Shown here: positions 16,843-25,895 of the stretch, piece by piece
How positions within the stretch are numbered: position 1 is the first letter of the stretch
Layout of the letters: each line of letters opens with the position of its first letter
Assembly (NCBI RefSeq): GCF_026191725.2
Contig: NZ_CP120863.1
Span: forward strand, 3,700,001 to 3,764,000
Direction: 5' to 3'
Origin: Roseibium porphyridii
Lineage (GTDB): Bacteria > Pseudomonadota > Alphaproteobacteria > Rhizobiales > Stappiaceae
Length of the DNA: 64,000 nucleotides
Notes under the pieces: model-generated
What the model was told of the DNA's origin: nothing
What the model saw: only the letters and a program-made list of their open reading frames with translations
Databases searched by the model: none
Made by a program: the position numbers and the translations under genes

Positions 16843-17550
16843 ATGAAGGGGCGAGAGGGCGAACACTGGACCGTTGACGATGTCCTGGCAGAACTCAGAT
16901 CTTCCGGTTCGGACACAAACCGCGCTGGAATGGCGCGGTTTGGTATAGAGATCGACCAGGCATTCGGTGTGCCGATGTCCGTGTTGCGTCCCCTCGCAAA
17001 AGAAATCGGCAGATCGCCCGAGCTTGCACGAGAGCTTTGGGCAACGGGTTTTCATGAAGCACGACTTCTTGCGATCCTGTTGACGCCAGCGAAGGCCATG
17101 ACGTCCGAGCAGGCTCTGACCTGGTTGGAAGACATCGGCTCTTGGGATTTGTGCGATCAACTGACTAACATCCTGGCGCGGCGCGCAGATTCGAACGCCT
17201 TGGTTCCGAAATTGGCACTAGATGAGAGAGAGTTCGTCAAAAGGGCTGCCTTTGCCCTGATTGCCTGGCGTGCGGTTCATGCCAAGAAAGCACCTGATGC
17301 GGAGTTCCTTGAGGACCTGGAGCTGATCCGGAAGGCTTCGAGCGACGGACGAAATTTTGTCTGGAAGGCCGTTCACTGGGCCTTGCGTCAGATCGGCAAA
17401 CGCTCCGCTCAACTGCACGGCCCTGCCCTGGCTCTTGCCCTTGAACTCCAGGCCTCGGACGACAAGACTACGCGCCGGGTCGGCAAGGAAGCTGTCAAAG
17501 AGTTGGATTCAGAGAAAGTGCGCCGCCGCCTGGGCTTACTTTCACGTTAG
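16843..17550 (+). CDS. DNA alkylation repair protein, AlkD-like HEAT-repeat glycosylase
   Basis: 235 residues, nearly all helical, with the AlkD/DNA_alkylation pattern: GVPMSVLRPLAKEIG near the start, the ELWATGFHEARLLAILL helix pair, WLEDIGSWDLCDQLTNIL with the Trp-Asp that lies over the lesion, VKRAAFALIAWRAVH, and NFVWKAVHWALRQIGKR. AlkD-type proteins remove alkylated bases without base flipping. It starts 11 bp after the dehydrogenase stop, so the two are probably co-transcribed, though functionally unrelated. Confidence 0.9.
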   Translation: MKGREGEHWTVDDVLAELRSSGSDTNRAGMARFGIEIDQAFGVPMSVLRPLAKEIGRSPELARELWATGFHEARLLAILLTPAKAMTSEQALTWLEDIGSWDLCDQLTNILARRADSNALVPKLALDEREFVKRAAFALIAWRAVHAKKAPDAEFLEDLELIRKASSDGRNFVWKAVHWALRQIGKRSAQLHGPALALALELQASDDKTTRRVGKEAVKELDSEKVRRRLGLLSR

Positions 17551-17611
17551 CCCAACACTTCCAAATGGAGCGGCCGCAAACTTTGATTTCCGTGCTTCTC
17601 AATTCGGCTTA

Positions 17612-18685
17612 TCAGACTTCCACTTCCACGGTGCCGATCGGGTTGGAGCAACAGGCCAGAATAAACCCTGCCTCAATGTCCTCATCGCTGATACCGCCGG
17701 AATGAACCATATGAACTTCGCCGGTAACCTTCCTGACTTTACATGTTCCGCAAACACCAAAAGTGCAGCCGGAAGGAATGTTGAGACCGGCTTCTTTGGC
17801 AACAGCAAGGACTGTGTCTGTCTGTGAGCACCACGCTGAAACCTTGGAGTTGGCGAAGACGACTTGAGCCTGCAGATCCTCCTGTGGCACCAAATCATCG
17901 AATTCGGTGAGCTCATCTCTTGTCTCGGCGGGGGCCTGAAAGCTCTCCTGATGATACCGCTCCATGTCATATCCAAGCGCATTCAGGATTTCACGGACGC
18001 TCTCCATGAAGCCATCCGGGCCACAGCAAAAGACATCACGGTCCAGATAGTCGCTGCACATGAGCCCGAGCATCAATTGATTGAACCGGCCACGATAGCC
18101 GGTCCAAACCTCGTATGGATCGCTTTGATTGACGACAAAATGCAGCTGCAACCCCGTGACCCGGCTTGCCATATATTCCAGTTTTTGCCGAAAGATCAGT
18201 TCCACCGGTCGGTGCGCGCACTGGATAAAACAAATGTCAGGGTCTTCACCCCGTTCAAAAAGCGTCTGCGCCATGGACATCACAGGCGTCACACCGGAAC
18301 CGGCTGAAATGAAGAGATATTTGCCGTCCGGGACTGCTGGCAGATGAAACAGCCCCGCCGGACCAAACGCTTTCAGCCGCATACCTGGCCTGAGGTGATC
18401 AAGCATCCACCGCGTGCCGACACTCCCCTCCTGCGCCTTCACGGTCACGGTGATGTAAGCATTCGATACCGGCGATGAAGACAGTGTATAGGTTCTTTGA
18501 AGATGTCCCCCCGGGACAGGTAGATCCAACGTGATGAACTGACCCGCCCGATAAACGAAGCCAGCACCTGACGGAGGGCGAAACGAGAAGGTCTTCACAT
18601 CGGGTGCTTCGGGCACCACCATTACACATTCAAGCAGTTCTTCGTCAGTCCAGACTGGCGTGTCGCGCGCAGGCATCGGGATCAT
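17612..18685 (-). CDS. Ferredoxin-NAD(P)H reductase partner of Rieske N-demethylase (GbcB/Stc-type)
   Basis: 357 residues from ATG 18685, 4 bp after the stop of the oxygenase gene and preceded by GGAG. An FAD-binding domain (AGQFITLDLPVPGG, RTYTLSSSP), an NAD-binding domain (FISAGSGVTPVMSMAQTL, CCGPDGFM) and a C-terminal plant-type 2Fe-2S domain with CTFGVCGTC plus a distal Cys are visible in that order, as in GbcB of glycine-betaine monooxygenase and CntB-like reductases. It passes electrons from NAD(P)H to the Rieske oxygenase encoded just upstream. Confidence 0.9.
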   Translation of the reverse strand: MIPMPARDTPVWTDEELLECVMVVPEAPDVKTFSFRPPSGAGFVYRAGQFITLDLPVPGGHLQRTYTLSSSPVSNAYITVTVKAQEGSVGTRWMLDHLRPGMRLKAFGPAGLFHLPAVPDGKYLFISAGSGVTPVMSMAQTLFERGEDPDICFIQCAHRPVELIFRQKLEYMASRVTGLQLHFVVNQSDPYEVWTGYRGRFNQLMLGLMCSDYLDRDVFCCGPDGFMESVREILNALGYDMERYHQESFQAPAETRDELTEFDDLVPQEDLQAQVVFANSKVSAWCSQTDTVLAVAKEAGLNIPSGCTFGVCGTCKVRKVTGEVHMVHSGGISDEDIEAGFILACCSNPIGTVEVEV

Positions 18686-18689
18686 GGCA

Positions 18690-19925
18690 TCACTCCGCCG
18701 CCACCCGGAAACGGCCAAGCAGTCCGGTTTCCAGCGCCCTGGCGTACCATTCAACGAATTGTATCACGCCGCTTTCCTGAACCGGCGAATAAGGTCCAGG
18801 CTCATAAGCGGGCGACCTGATGCCTCGCTGGTTTTCTTCGATGATCTGACGGTCTTCGTTGTTTGTGTTGATCCACACTTCGGTGAGGCGATTGAGATCG
18901 TAGTCGACGCCCTCATTTGCATCCTTGTGAACCAGCCAGAATGTTGTGACTTCCGCTTCCATTGGCCCAATCGGCAGGACACGGAACATCAGGACATGAT
19001 CTGACAGAAAATGGTTCCAGGTGTTCGGGTAGTGAAAGAAGAGGCATGAACCTGCATGATCGAACGGTATTGTTCCGGTCCGCCTGGAAACTGCAGGTTT
19101 TCCATCCATCGTATAGCTGACTGCGTCTCCGAGGATCGGGATGCGAACAAAACGCCACTGCTCATTTTCCGAGATGACATACCTGGACGGCAAACCGGCG
19201 TTCTCGCACCGTGAAATATGTTGCCTGGCTTCATTTGTTGTATTGGAATCATCGCCGCCAAACAGGTTTGGATCATCCGGAAATGTCCGGCAAAGAGACG
19301 GATGAGATCCCGAACAGTGATAGCATTCACGATTGTTCTCAAGCACCAGTTTCCAGTTACCCTTCTCAATGATGGAGGACTGATGGGCAACTTTCAGGTT
19401 TGTCAGATCATGTGGTCCGAGATACCTCGAAGCCTGCTTCTCCAGGTCGGCCGTGTCAGGTGCTGTATCGGCAAGGCAGATGAAAATCATGCCGGAGACA
19501 TCGATGCAATGGACCGTCTTGAGGCCATGGTGTTTTGGGTTGAACTCCGGGCCCATATCGCGCGCCCAGAGCAAACTGCCGTCGAGTTCATAAGTCCATT
19601 GATGATACGGGCAAACAAGCTTGGGAGCCGATCCCCTTGCGGCTGAACAAATGCGGCTGCCCCGGTGCCGGCAGGAGTTGTGAAAGGCTCTGATCGCGCC
19701 GTCCGAACCGCGTACGACAACAACGGAGTAGTCCCCTATCTGCAGCGTGACATAGTTTCCGGATTTGGGCAGTTCCGCGCTTGGTACGGCAAATACCCAT
19801 TCCTTGTGCCAGATGTTCTTCATATCCGCCTGAAAGACATCTTCGTCCGTATAGAACGCCTGCGGCAGGGAATACCCCTGCCTGCGGCTCATCAATAAAG
19901 ACAGTATGTCCGCATCGCTGTACAT
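18690..19925 (-). CDS. Rieske non-heme iron oxygenase, betaine N-demethylase (GbcA/Stc2-like)
   Basis: 411 residues. Rieske 2Fe-2S ligands are Cys85/His87 and Cys105/His108 (CRH, 17 residues, CPYH). The mononuclear iron site is in NNRECYHCSGSHP (His203, His208). Overall length and sequence resemble GbcA (glycine betaine to dimethylglycine) and Stc2 (stachydrine to N-methylproline), enzymes that release an N-methyl as formaldehyde. The sequence alone does not decide which betaine is used. AAAGGACC precedes the ATG. It lies between the downstream reductase and the upstream flavoprotein, all leftward. Confidence 0.9.
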   Translation of the reverse strand: MYSDADILSLLMSRRQGYSLPQAFYTDEDVFQADMKNIWHKEWVFAVPSAELPKSGNYVTLQIGDYSVVVVRGSDGAIRAFHNSCRHRGSRICSAARGSAPKLVCPYHQWTYELDGSLLWARDMGPEFNPKHHGLKTVHCIDVSGMIFICLADTAPDTADLEKQASRYLGPHDLTNLKVAHQSSIIEKGNWKLVLENNRECYHCSGSHPSLCRTFPDDPNLFGGDDSNTTNEARQHISRCENAGLPSRYVISENEQWRFVRIPILGDAVSYTMDGKPAVSRRTGTIPFDHAGSCLFFHYPNTWNHFLSDHVLMFRVLPIGPMEAEVTTFWLVHKDANEGVDYDLNRLTEVWINTNNEDRQIIEENQRGIRSPAYEPGPYSPVQESGVIQFVEWYARALETGLLGRFRVAAE

Positions 19926-20067
19926 AGTGATTGGTCCTTTCCAATCGGCATCATCGATCCGTTTTCCTGATGAAAATTAGAAGCTATTTTTGCTTTTCCC
20001 GTAGCGTAAAATCGGCACACGCTTATTCAGTTGAGACACGTTGAAAACATCGCAGCATGCGTGACTG

Positions 20068-22104
20068 TCATATGTCTTTCAGCAGTCGCAGCGCGTCATA
20101 GATTGCTGCATGGGTGTTTCGTGCCGAGACGGCGTCGCCGATCCTGAAAAGCGCAAAGGCCCCCTCGGGATTGGCTTCAAGCGGCTGCGGGCGACCAAAG
20201 ATCAAGGCTTCCTGATTGATGGCGCCAAGGTTCTTTGATTTGGGCTTGAGCTCAAAATAGAGCTCATCCATGGGCATCGTTCCATGGTTGACGACAATCT
20301 GATCAAATTCCCGCGATTCCGCGTGCTTTGAATAATCAGTGCCGATCACGGCGGTTATCATATTGCCAGACCTCTTCGCGGCCTTCAGACGGTATGTCAC
20401 GGTGAAACGAACATCCCTGTCCTGCAGCGCTCTCAAATAGGGCACAAGGTTCATCGCCATGACATCCGGCGCAAATGACCGGTCCGGGGTCATGATTTCC
20501 ACATGAGCGCCGGTCTTTGCTACGATTTCGGCAGCCTGCAGCGCGGCGTGATCACCCGCGTCATCAAAGACAAGAACGCGCCGCCCCGGCTTCACGTCAC
20601 CAGCGATGATGTCCCAGGAAGAAACGACAAGGTCGTTGCCTTCGTGCAAAACGTCCGTGTGTGGCAGCCCGCCTGTTGCAACAACAACGACGTCCGGTTT
20701 TTCAGCTCGGATATCGTCTGCTTCCGCAAAAGAATTGAAACGGAAGACGACATTCCTCTTCAGGCATTGCTCCATGCGCCAGTCGATGATCGACATCATC
20801 TCCCGGCGCCGCTCTGATTGCGCGGTCAAACGAACCTGACCGCCAGCATCCGGAGCTGCTTCGAACACAATCACGTCGTGCCCGCGTTCAGCAGCCACCC
20901 TGGCTGCTTCCATTCCCGCAGGCCCTGCCCCAACGACGACGACTTTCTTTTTGTCTGTTGCAGCATCAATTTCGTGCGGCATGGTCAGTTCTCGACCTGT
21001 CGCCGCATTGTGAATGCAAAGGGCGTCGCCTGCCTGGTAGATCCGATCGAGACAATAGGTTGCTCCGACACACGGACGAATGTCTTCTTCCCGCTTTTCG
21101 GCAATTTTCTTTACTAGCAGCGGATCTGCCATATGCGCGCGGGTCATCCCGACCATGTCCAGCAAACCTTCCGAAATGGCATGGCGGGCGGTGGCGACGT
21201 CCGGGATCTTGGCAGCATGGAATGTCGGCAGACCAACCTCCTTGCGGATCATTCCAGCAAAGTCGAGGTGCGGTGCATTCGGCATGCCCTGAACTGGAAT
21301 GACATCCGTCAGACCTGGATCGGTATCAATATGCCCGCGGATGACATTGAGAAAATCGATCTGACCTGTCTCTTTCAAGCGCCTGGCTATTTGCAGGCCT
21401 TCTTCAGCAGACAAGCCTCCTTCCAGATCTTCGTCCGCCGTAAATCGCATCCCGACGATGAAGTCTGTTCCAACGCGTTCGCGGACAGCGTTTATCACTT
21501 CCAGCGAGAAACGCATCCTGTTGTCCAGAGAACCACCGTATGGACCGTCGAGCGTATTGGTTGCAGGAGACCAGAACTGGTCCATAAGATGGCCATAAGC
21601 CTGCAATTCAATCCCGTCCATCCCACCGGCCCGCATGCGCTCGGCAGCATCGGCATAGTCCTGGATGATCCTTTGAATGTCCCAATCCTCGACCTGTTTC
21701 GGGAACGCCCGGTGCGCTGCTTCCCTTTCATGACCGGCGGAGACCGCAGGCAACCAGTCGCCCTTGTTCCAGTGGGTGCGCCGACCAAGATGGGTCAGCT
21801 GGATCATCACCGCACAGCCATGATCATGACATGCGTCGGTCAGCCGCTTTACCCAGGGAACGACTTCGTCCTTGTAGGCAAGGATATTGTTGAACACCGG
21901 GGGCGAATTGCGTGAGACCGCCGCCGAGCCAGCTGTCATGGTCATCGCGACACCGGCTTTCGCACGCAGTTCGTGGTAAGCGCGATACCGGTCCTTTGGC
22001 ATTCCGTCTTCAGGATACGCCGGCTCGTGCGATGTGATCATGATCCGATTTTTCAGCGTCAGGTTTTTGAGCCGATAAGGCTGTAACAGCGGATCTTTGG
22101 ACAT
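20068..22104 (-). CDS. N-methyl amine dehydrogenase flavoprotein, StcD/DgcA-like (OYE plus FAD domains)
   Basis: 678 residues from ATG 22104, which has AGGAAGG upstream. The N-terminal half is an FMN-binding old-yellow-enzyme TIM barrel (VMIQLTHLGRRTHW, ELQAYGHLMDQFWSP, NRMRFSLEVI). Next come the Cys-rich 4Fe-4S segment (CVGATYCLDRIYQAGDALC) and an FAD/NAD-binding domain (VVVVGAGPAGMEAARVAAERG), the trimethylamine-dehydrogenase-like layout of DgcA (dimethylglycine) and StcD (N-methylproline) demethylases. It likely oxidises the N-methyl product of the Rieske enzyme encoded 142 bp downstream. No dgcB-like partner is next to it, which slightly favours StcD-type action. Confidence 0.88.
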   Translation of the reverse strand: MSKDPLLQPYRLKNLTLKNRIMITSHEPAYPEDGMPKDRYRAYHELRAKAGVAMTMTAGSAAVSRNSPPVFNNILAYKDEVVPWVKRLTDACHDHGCAVMIQLTHLGRRTHWNKGDWLPAVSAGHEREAAHRAFPKQVEDWDIQRIIQDYADAAERMRAGGMDGIELQAYGHLMDQFWSPATNTLDGPYGGSLDNRMRFSLEVINAVRERVGTDFIVGMRFTADEDLEGGLSAEEGLQIARRLKETGQIDFLNVIRGHIDTDPGLTDVIPVQGMPNAPHLDFAGMIRKEVGLPTFHAAKIPDVATARHAISEGLLDMVGMTRAHMADPLLVKKIAEKREEDIRPCVGATYCLDRIYQAGDALCIHNAATGRELTMPHEIDAATDKKKVVVVGAGPAGMEAARVAAERGHDVIVFEAAPDAGGQVRLTAQSERRREMMSIIDWRMEQCLKRNVVFRFNSFAEADDIRAEKPDVVVVATGGLPHTDVLHEGNDLVVSSWDIIAGDVKPGRRVLVFDDAGDHAALQAAEIVAKTGAHVEIMTPDRSFAPDVMAMNLVPYLRALQDRDVRFTVTYRLKAAKRSGNMITAVIGTDYSKHAESREFDQIVVNHGTMPMDELYFELKPKSKNLGAINQEALIFGRPQPLEANPEGAFALFRIGDAVSARNTHAAIYDALRLLKDI

Positions 22105-22182
22105 CAGCCTTCCTCTCAAGCGCATCAATCAGCGTTTGCAAAAGCGAGACTAATTGCGGGTGACCGCATGTGAAAAGACGTA

Positions 22183-22206
22183 AAAACGACATCTATGTCG
22201 TTTTTG
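22183..22206. promoter_or_regulatory. Perfect palindromic operator between demethylase operon and tetR
   Basis: AAAAACGACAT and ATGTCGTTTTT form perfect 11-bp arms around a CT centre. The site lies 79 bp upstream of the leftward flavoprotein gene and 61 bp upstream of the rightward TetR gene, so one dimeric repressor could control both. Confidence 0.7.
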
Positions 22207-22266
22207 AAAACATAGGTGTCAATTTTATTTGGCAGGACGATCTGTCACTGCTATCGAGAAAGAACA

Positions 22267-22929
22267 ATGGAACACTTGATTGAAAAAACATCCGGCTGGC
22301 GCGGCAGCAGGGCGATCTGGATCGATGCTGCTTATCATGCGTTGCTTGAACAGGGGATCGATGGCGTAAAGGTCATGCCTCTTGCTGACCGCCTGAAGTT
22401 GTCTCGCACCAGTTTTTACGGTCACTTCTCGGACCGAAATGAGTTGCTGGGCGCATTGATCACGCTTTGGCAATCAAAGAACACCGGCAACCTGATCGAG
22501 CGAACAGAAGCCTATGCAGAAACAATCAATGAAGCCGTCTTCAATGTCTTCGATCTTTGGCTGATACCGGATCTTTTCGATTCAAGACTTGAGTTTGCGG
22601 TTCGGAACTGGGCTCACGTTGACGCCGTCCTGGCCAGGCAACTTGAGGAAGCTGACCAGATCCGGGTGGAAGCACTTCAAGCCATGTTTGAGCGGTACGG
22701 CTTTGACACTCTTTATGCGAACATTCGGGCCAATACCGTTTATCAGACCCAGATCGGCTACATCTCGATGATGAAAGACAGACCGTCCGAGCCGTTTCTA
22801 CCGCGTCTCGAACGCATGCCTTATTATGCCGAGATTTTCAGCGGACAGCACGTAACCGAAGCAGAGTGTTCTCGTTTTTTCGCAAGGCACTCGTCCGGGC
22901 ACCATGCGACTGGTGCAATACCAGCCTAA
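22267..22929 (+). CDS. TetR/AcrR-family transcriptional regulator
   Basis: 220 residues from ATG 22267 (GAGAAAG upstream). The N-terminal TetR helix-turn-helix runs AIWIDAAYHALLEQGIDGVK, then LADRLKLSRTSFYGHFSDRNELLGALI; the C-terminal two thirds are the helical ligand/dimer domain. It is divergent from the demethylase operon with a near-perfect palindrome between, so it probably represses that operon and itself, with a betaine or its breakdown product as inducer (inference). Its last codons overlap the convergent lrp gene by four bases. Confidence 0.93.
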   Translation: MEHLIEKTSGWRGSRAIWIDAAYHALLEQGIDGVKVMPLADRLKLSRTSFYGHFSDRNELLGALITLWQSKNTGNLIERTEAYAETINEAVFNVFDLWLIPDLFDSRLEFAVRNWAHVDAVLARQLEEADQIRVEALQAMFERYGFDTLYANIRANTVYQTQIGYISMMKDRPSEPFLPRLERMPYYAEIFSGQHVTEAECSRFFARHSSGHHATGAIPA

Positions 22930-23414
22930 TTGTCCGCGCGCGGCTTTTCAGCCGCAACATAGGCCAAAGGCAATGCCGTCGTATTCTTGATCTGCTCCAT
23001 CGCGAACGTTGTCGAAACGTCCGATATCTCGATCTTGGCAATCAGTTTCTTGTAAAAAGCGTCATAGGCTTCAATGTCCGGAACGGCCACCCGCAGGAGG
23101 TAGTCCACCTGCCCGGCCATACGGTAAAATTCCACGACTTCCGGAAACTCCTGGATCACATCGGCAAACTTCTTCAGCCAGTCCTCAGAATGCTGGCTCG
23201 TCGTTATGGCGACAAACGCGGTTACCTTTGCGTTGACTTTCGTCGGATCAAGCAAGGCGACACGGCCAGTGATGACACCATCTTCTTCCATCTTCTGGAT
23301 GCGCCGCCAGCAAGGTGTGGTCGACAAGCCGACACGGCGGCCGATTTCGGCAACCGGCACGGTGCAATCTTCCTGCAGGATTGAAAGAATACGGCGGTCA
23401 ATGCGGTCAATCAT
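22926..23414 (-). CDS. Lrp/AsnC-family transcriptional regulator
   Basis: 162 residues. The N-terminal helix-turn-helix (DRRILSILQEDCTVPVAEIG, then VGLSTTPCWRRIQKMEEDGVI) and C-terminal RAM/ACT-like effector domain (EVVEFYRMAGQVDYLLRVAV) are complete. Such proteins sense amino acids as dimers or octamers. It overlaps the end of tetR tail to tail. Its target is not apparent; lrp genes often act on divergent neighbours, but here the upstream neighbour converges. Confidence 0.93.
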   Translation of the reverse strand: MIDRIDRRILSILQEDCTVPVAEIGRRVGLSTTPCWRRIQKMEEDGVITGRVALLDPTKVNAKVTAFVAITTSQHSEDWLKKFADVIQEFPEVVEFYRMAGQVDYLLRVAVPDIEAYDAFYKKLIAKIEISDVSTTFAMEQIKNTTALPLAYVAAEKPRADN

Positions 23415-23559
23415 TGTTTTTCGTTTCGTCTAGCTGCGGCGCGTTGCTCAGATCTTGGGAAATGATTTCAATTCCAAGCCAATCCTCGTAACGGAATTTC
23501 AACATGAATGTCAAATCCGCTCTTATTGAGAAAAAAATTCGAAATTGCGACCAATCCCT

Positions 23560-24222
23560 TTAATGGGATGTGAGGCGTGCGACTTCGCTTTGCAGAACTG
23601 GCACCAGATCCTTATCGAACCAGGGATTTTTCTTGAGCCACGCGTTGTTGCGCCAGGACGGATGTGGCAAGGGCAACACTTTTGGCTGGTCCTGCTCCGG
23701 TGGTTCCTCAAAATAGAACTGCCATCTGGATACGGTATCAGTAAGCGTTTTTCCGCGGCGGGCACCCAGATGGTAAGCCTGCGCATATTGTCCAATTACC
23801 AGAACAAGCTCCAGCTGAGGCATCGCTGCAAACAACTGATCATGCCAGGTTTTCCGGCATTCGTTGCGCGGCGGTAAGTCGCCTCCTTTTGCATCAAGAC
23901 CGGGAAAACAAAATCCCATTGGTATGATGGCAAGCCGGTCTGCATTATAAAACACATCCTCCCCGATCCCCATCCAGTTTCTGAGACGATCTCCCGATGG
24001 ATCCGTGAAAGGTCTGCCGCTTTTGTGAACTCTGGTTCCAGGAGCCTGACCGCAAATACAAAGCCTTGCAGAAGAAGACACTTGAAGGACCGGTCGCGGC
24101 GCGTGTGGCAGCGCAGATTTCTCTGGATTTTCAATGCATATACGGCATGCACGAATGTCGGCCGCAATGGACTTCAGGCTTTCGGAAATCTTCTTTTCAG
24201 ACAATGAGTTGCACCTTGGCAC
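23560..24222 (-). CDS. Uracil-DNA glycosylase superfamily protein
   Basis: 220 residues if it begins at the GTG at 24222; a TTG at 24204 with AAGG upstream is as likely, and no ATG is available near the N-terminus. Motif A appears as GQAPGTRVHKSGRPFTDPSG, and PLPHPSWRNNAW carries the family His-Pro-Ser motif. VLVIGQYAQAYHLG is the usual strand before it. The N-terminal CRIC and the LCIC before motif A recall the Fe-S cysteines of family 4 enzymes, but the full four-Cys pattern is not evident. It is likely a DNA base-excision repair enzyme or relative; activity on uracil is not assured. Confidence 0.85.
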   Translation of the reverse strand: MPRCNSLSEKKISESLKSIAADIRACRICIENPEKSALPHAPRPVLQVSSSARLCICGQAPGTRVHKSGRPFTDPSGDRLRNWMGIGEDVFYNADRLAIIPMGFCFPGLDAKGGDLPPRNECRKTWHDQLFAAMPQLELVLVIGQYAQAYHLGARRGKTLTDTVSRWQFYFEEPPEQDQPKVLPLPHPSWRNNAWLKKNPWFDKDLVPVLQSEVARLTSH

Positions 24223-24336
24223 AGCCGGTTAACACTTCTCTTACCACGCTCCTGAGGACGATCTTAAGGAATGGTGAGTCACCTTCAATAAACACGCAGT
24301 ATCCAAATAACCAAATCAAAACCGTGCGGGCGGCAA

Positions 24337-25878
24337 ATGGGCATCCTTGCGCCAGAAACCGGCGACGAAAAAGTCGCCATCAACCAGCAGCGAGCGAAAC
24401 GTCGCCGCGAGCTGGCGCGCACAATGAACAATGTCCGCAGCAAACTGGGCACCCCAACCGGTCTGCACACAACTTTCGACCTTGAACGGCAGCATCTCTT
24501 TGCCGATACGCGCATCAATGCCGCCTATGCGGTTCCGCTACTGGCGCTCATCGTTGCCGCGATCTCGGTTCTATGGGTTGAACCGGTCTCGATTGGCGCA
24601 TGGTTTGCCGTTGTCCTTTGCACCCATCTTTTGATGGTCGTTACCAGCCATTCCTACGAAAGAGCGCCGTCGGACCAGAAGGTGCGCTCTATCTGGCGTC
24701 GCCGTTTCACTATCGGCGAACTCATTTATGGCTGTAGCTGGGCTCTTTTCTTTATTCTTCCGCTCAAGAACGATGCCGGCGAAGGCTTCGTCATCTTTCA
24801 GTTCGCAGCTCTCTTGATCGTCGTGGCCATGAACACCATGCAGGCCGCAACGCTGCCGAAATGTCTTTTGGTGAGCACCATGCCGATCACGCTGGTGGTC
24901 ACGATCAGCTTTCTGCAAAAAGTCGATCCAATCCACTATACACTGGCTGCAATGGCCATCGGAGCTCAGGGGTTCTTTCTCATCCTTGGCAACCAGCTCT
25001 TGAAAAACGCCAATACGATGCTGGAGTATCGCGCCGACAAGGATCACCTGATTGCGGAACTTGAAACAGCCAATGCGATGTCAGACGAAGCGCGGCGCCG
25101 CGCAGAGGCAGCCAACATGGCCAAGTCACGCTTCCTGGCAACGATGAGCCATGAGCTGCGCACACCGCTCAATGCGATCCTAGGATTTTCGGAAATCATG
25201 AAGGATGAAGTTCTGGGCGAGATGCACAACAAGACCTATCGGTCCTATTCAGAGGATATTCACGGGTCCGGTCAGCACCTGCTCAACCTGATCAATGAAA
25301 TTCTGGATCTGTCACGCATCGAAGCCGGACGGCATGAATTGCACGAGGCACCTTTGTTGCTCGACGACGTCGTTGAAGAGTGCGGCACAATGATGAAAGT
25401 GCGCGCCAAGGCGAAATCGATCTCGATTTATCATACGCACGAACCAAACCTGCCAACCGTATGGGCAGACGAACGTGCGCTGCGCCAGGTGGTACTCAAC
25501 CTACTCTCCAATGCCCTTAAATTCACTCCGGTTGGCGGAGAAGTCAGGATCATGGTCGGTCCGACATCAGAGGGCGGTCAATACGTTTCCATCAAGGACA
25601 GTGGACCTGGAATTCCTGAAGATGAAATCCCGACCGTTCTGGAGGCATTTGGCCAGGGGTCTCATGCCATCAAGAGTGCTGAACCGGGGACCGGACTTGG
25701 ATTGTCGATCGTACAAGCGCTTATCGGCATGCATGACGGCAAGTTTTCTCTGAAATCGAACCCTGGAAACGGCACCGAGGTTACCGTCACACTGCCGCGC
25801 ACCCGCATCATGAACTATTCGCCGGAAGTTCAGTGGGCACCGAGGAACGAAAAGGACAATGACGCCAAGTCGGCCTGA
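24337..25878 (+). CDS. Membrane sensor histidine kinase, PleC/DivJ/PdhS-like, orphan
   Basis: 513 residues. About six membrane helices (residues ~62-220) follow a basic cytoplasmic start. A coiled coil (230-265) leads into the HisKA domain with His272 in MSHELRTPLNAILGFSEIM, and the ATPase domain has NLLSNALKFTPVGGEV, DSGPGIPEDEI and GTGLGLSIV. The H-box sequence is that of alphaproteobacterial cell-cycle-type kinases that act on DivK/PleD. No response regulator is adjacent, so it is an orphan. The ribosome site before ATG 24337 is weak and a later start is possible. Confidence 0.9.
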   Translation: MGILAPETGDEKVAINQQRAKRRRELARTMNNVRSKLGTPTGLHTTFDLERQHLFADTRINAAYAVPLLALIVAAISVLWVEPVSIGAWFAVVLCTHLLMVVTSHSYERAPSDQKVRSIWRRRFTIGELIYGCSWALFFILPLKNDAGEGFVIFQFAALLIVVAMNTMQAATLPKCLLVSTMPITLVVTISFLQKVDPIHYTLAAMAIGAQGFFLILGNQLLKNANTMLEYRADKDHLIAELETANAMSDEARRRAEAANMAKSRFLATMSHELRTPLNAILGFSEIMKDEVLGEMHNKTYRSYSEDIHGSGQHLLNLINEILDLSRIEAGRHELHEAPLLLDDVVEECGTMMKVRAKAKSISIYHTHEPNLPTVWADERALRQVVLNLLSNALKFTPVGGEVRIMVGPTSEGGQYVSIKDSGPGIPEDEIPTVLEAFGQGSHAIKSAEPGTGLGLSIVQALIGMHDGKFSLKSNPGNGTEVTVTLPRTRIMNYSPEVQWAPRNEKDNDAKSA

Positions 25879-25895
25879 GACTGACCAGAACCGCG

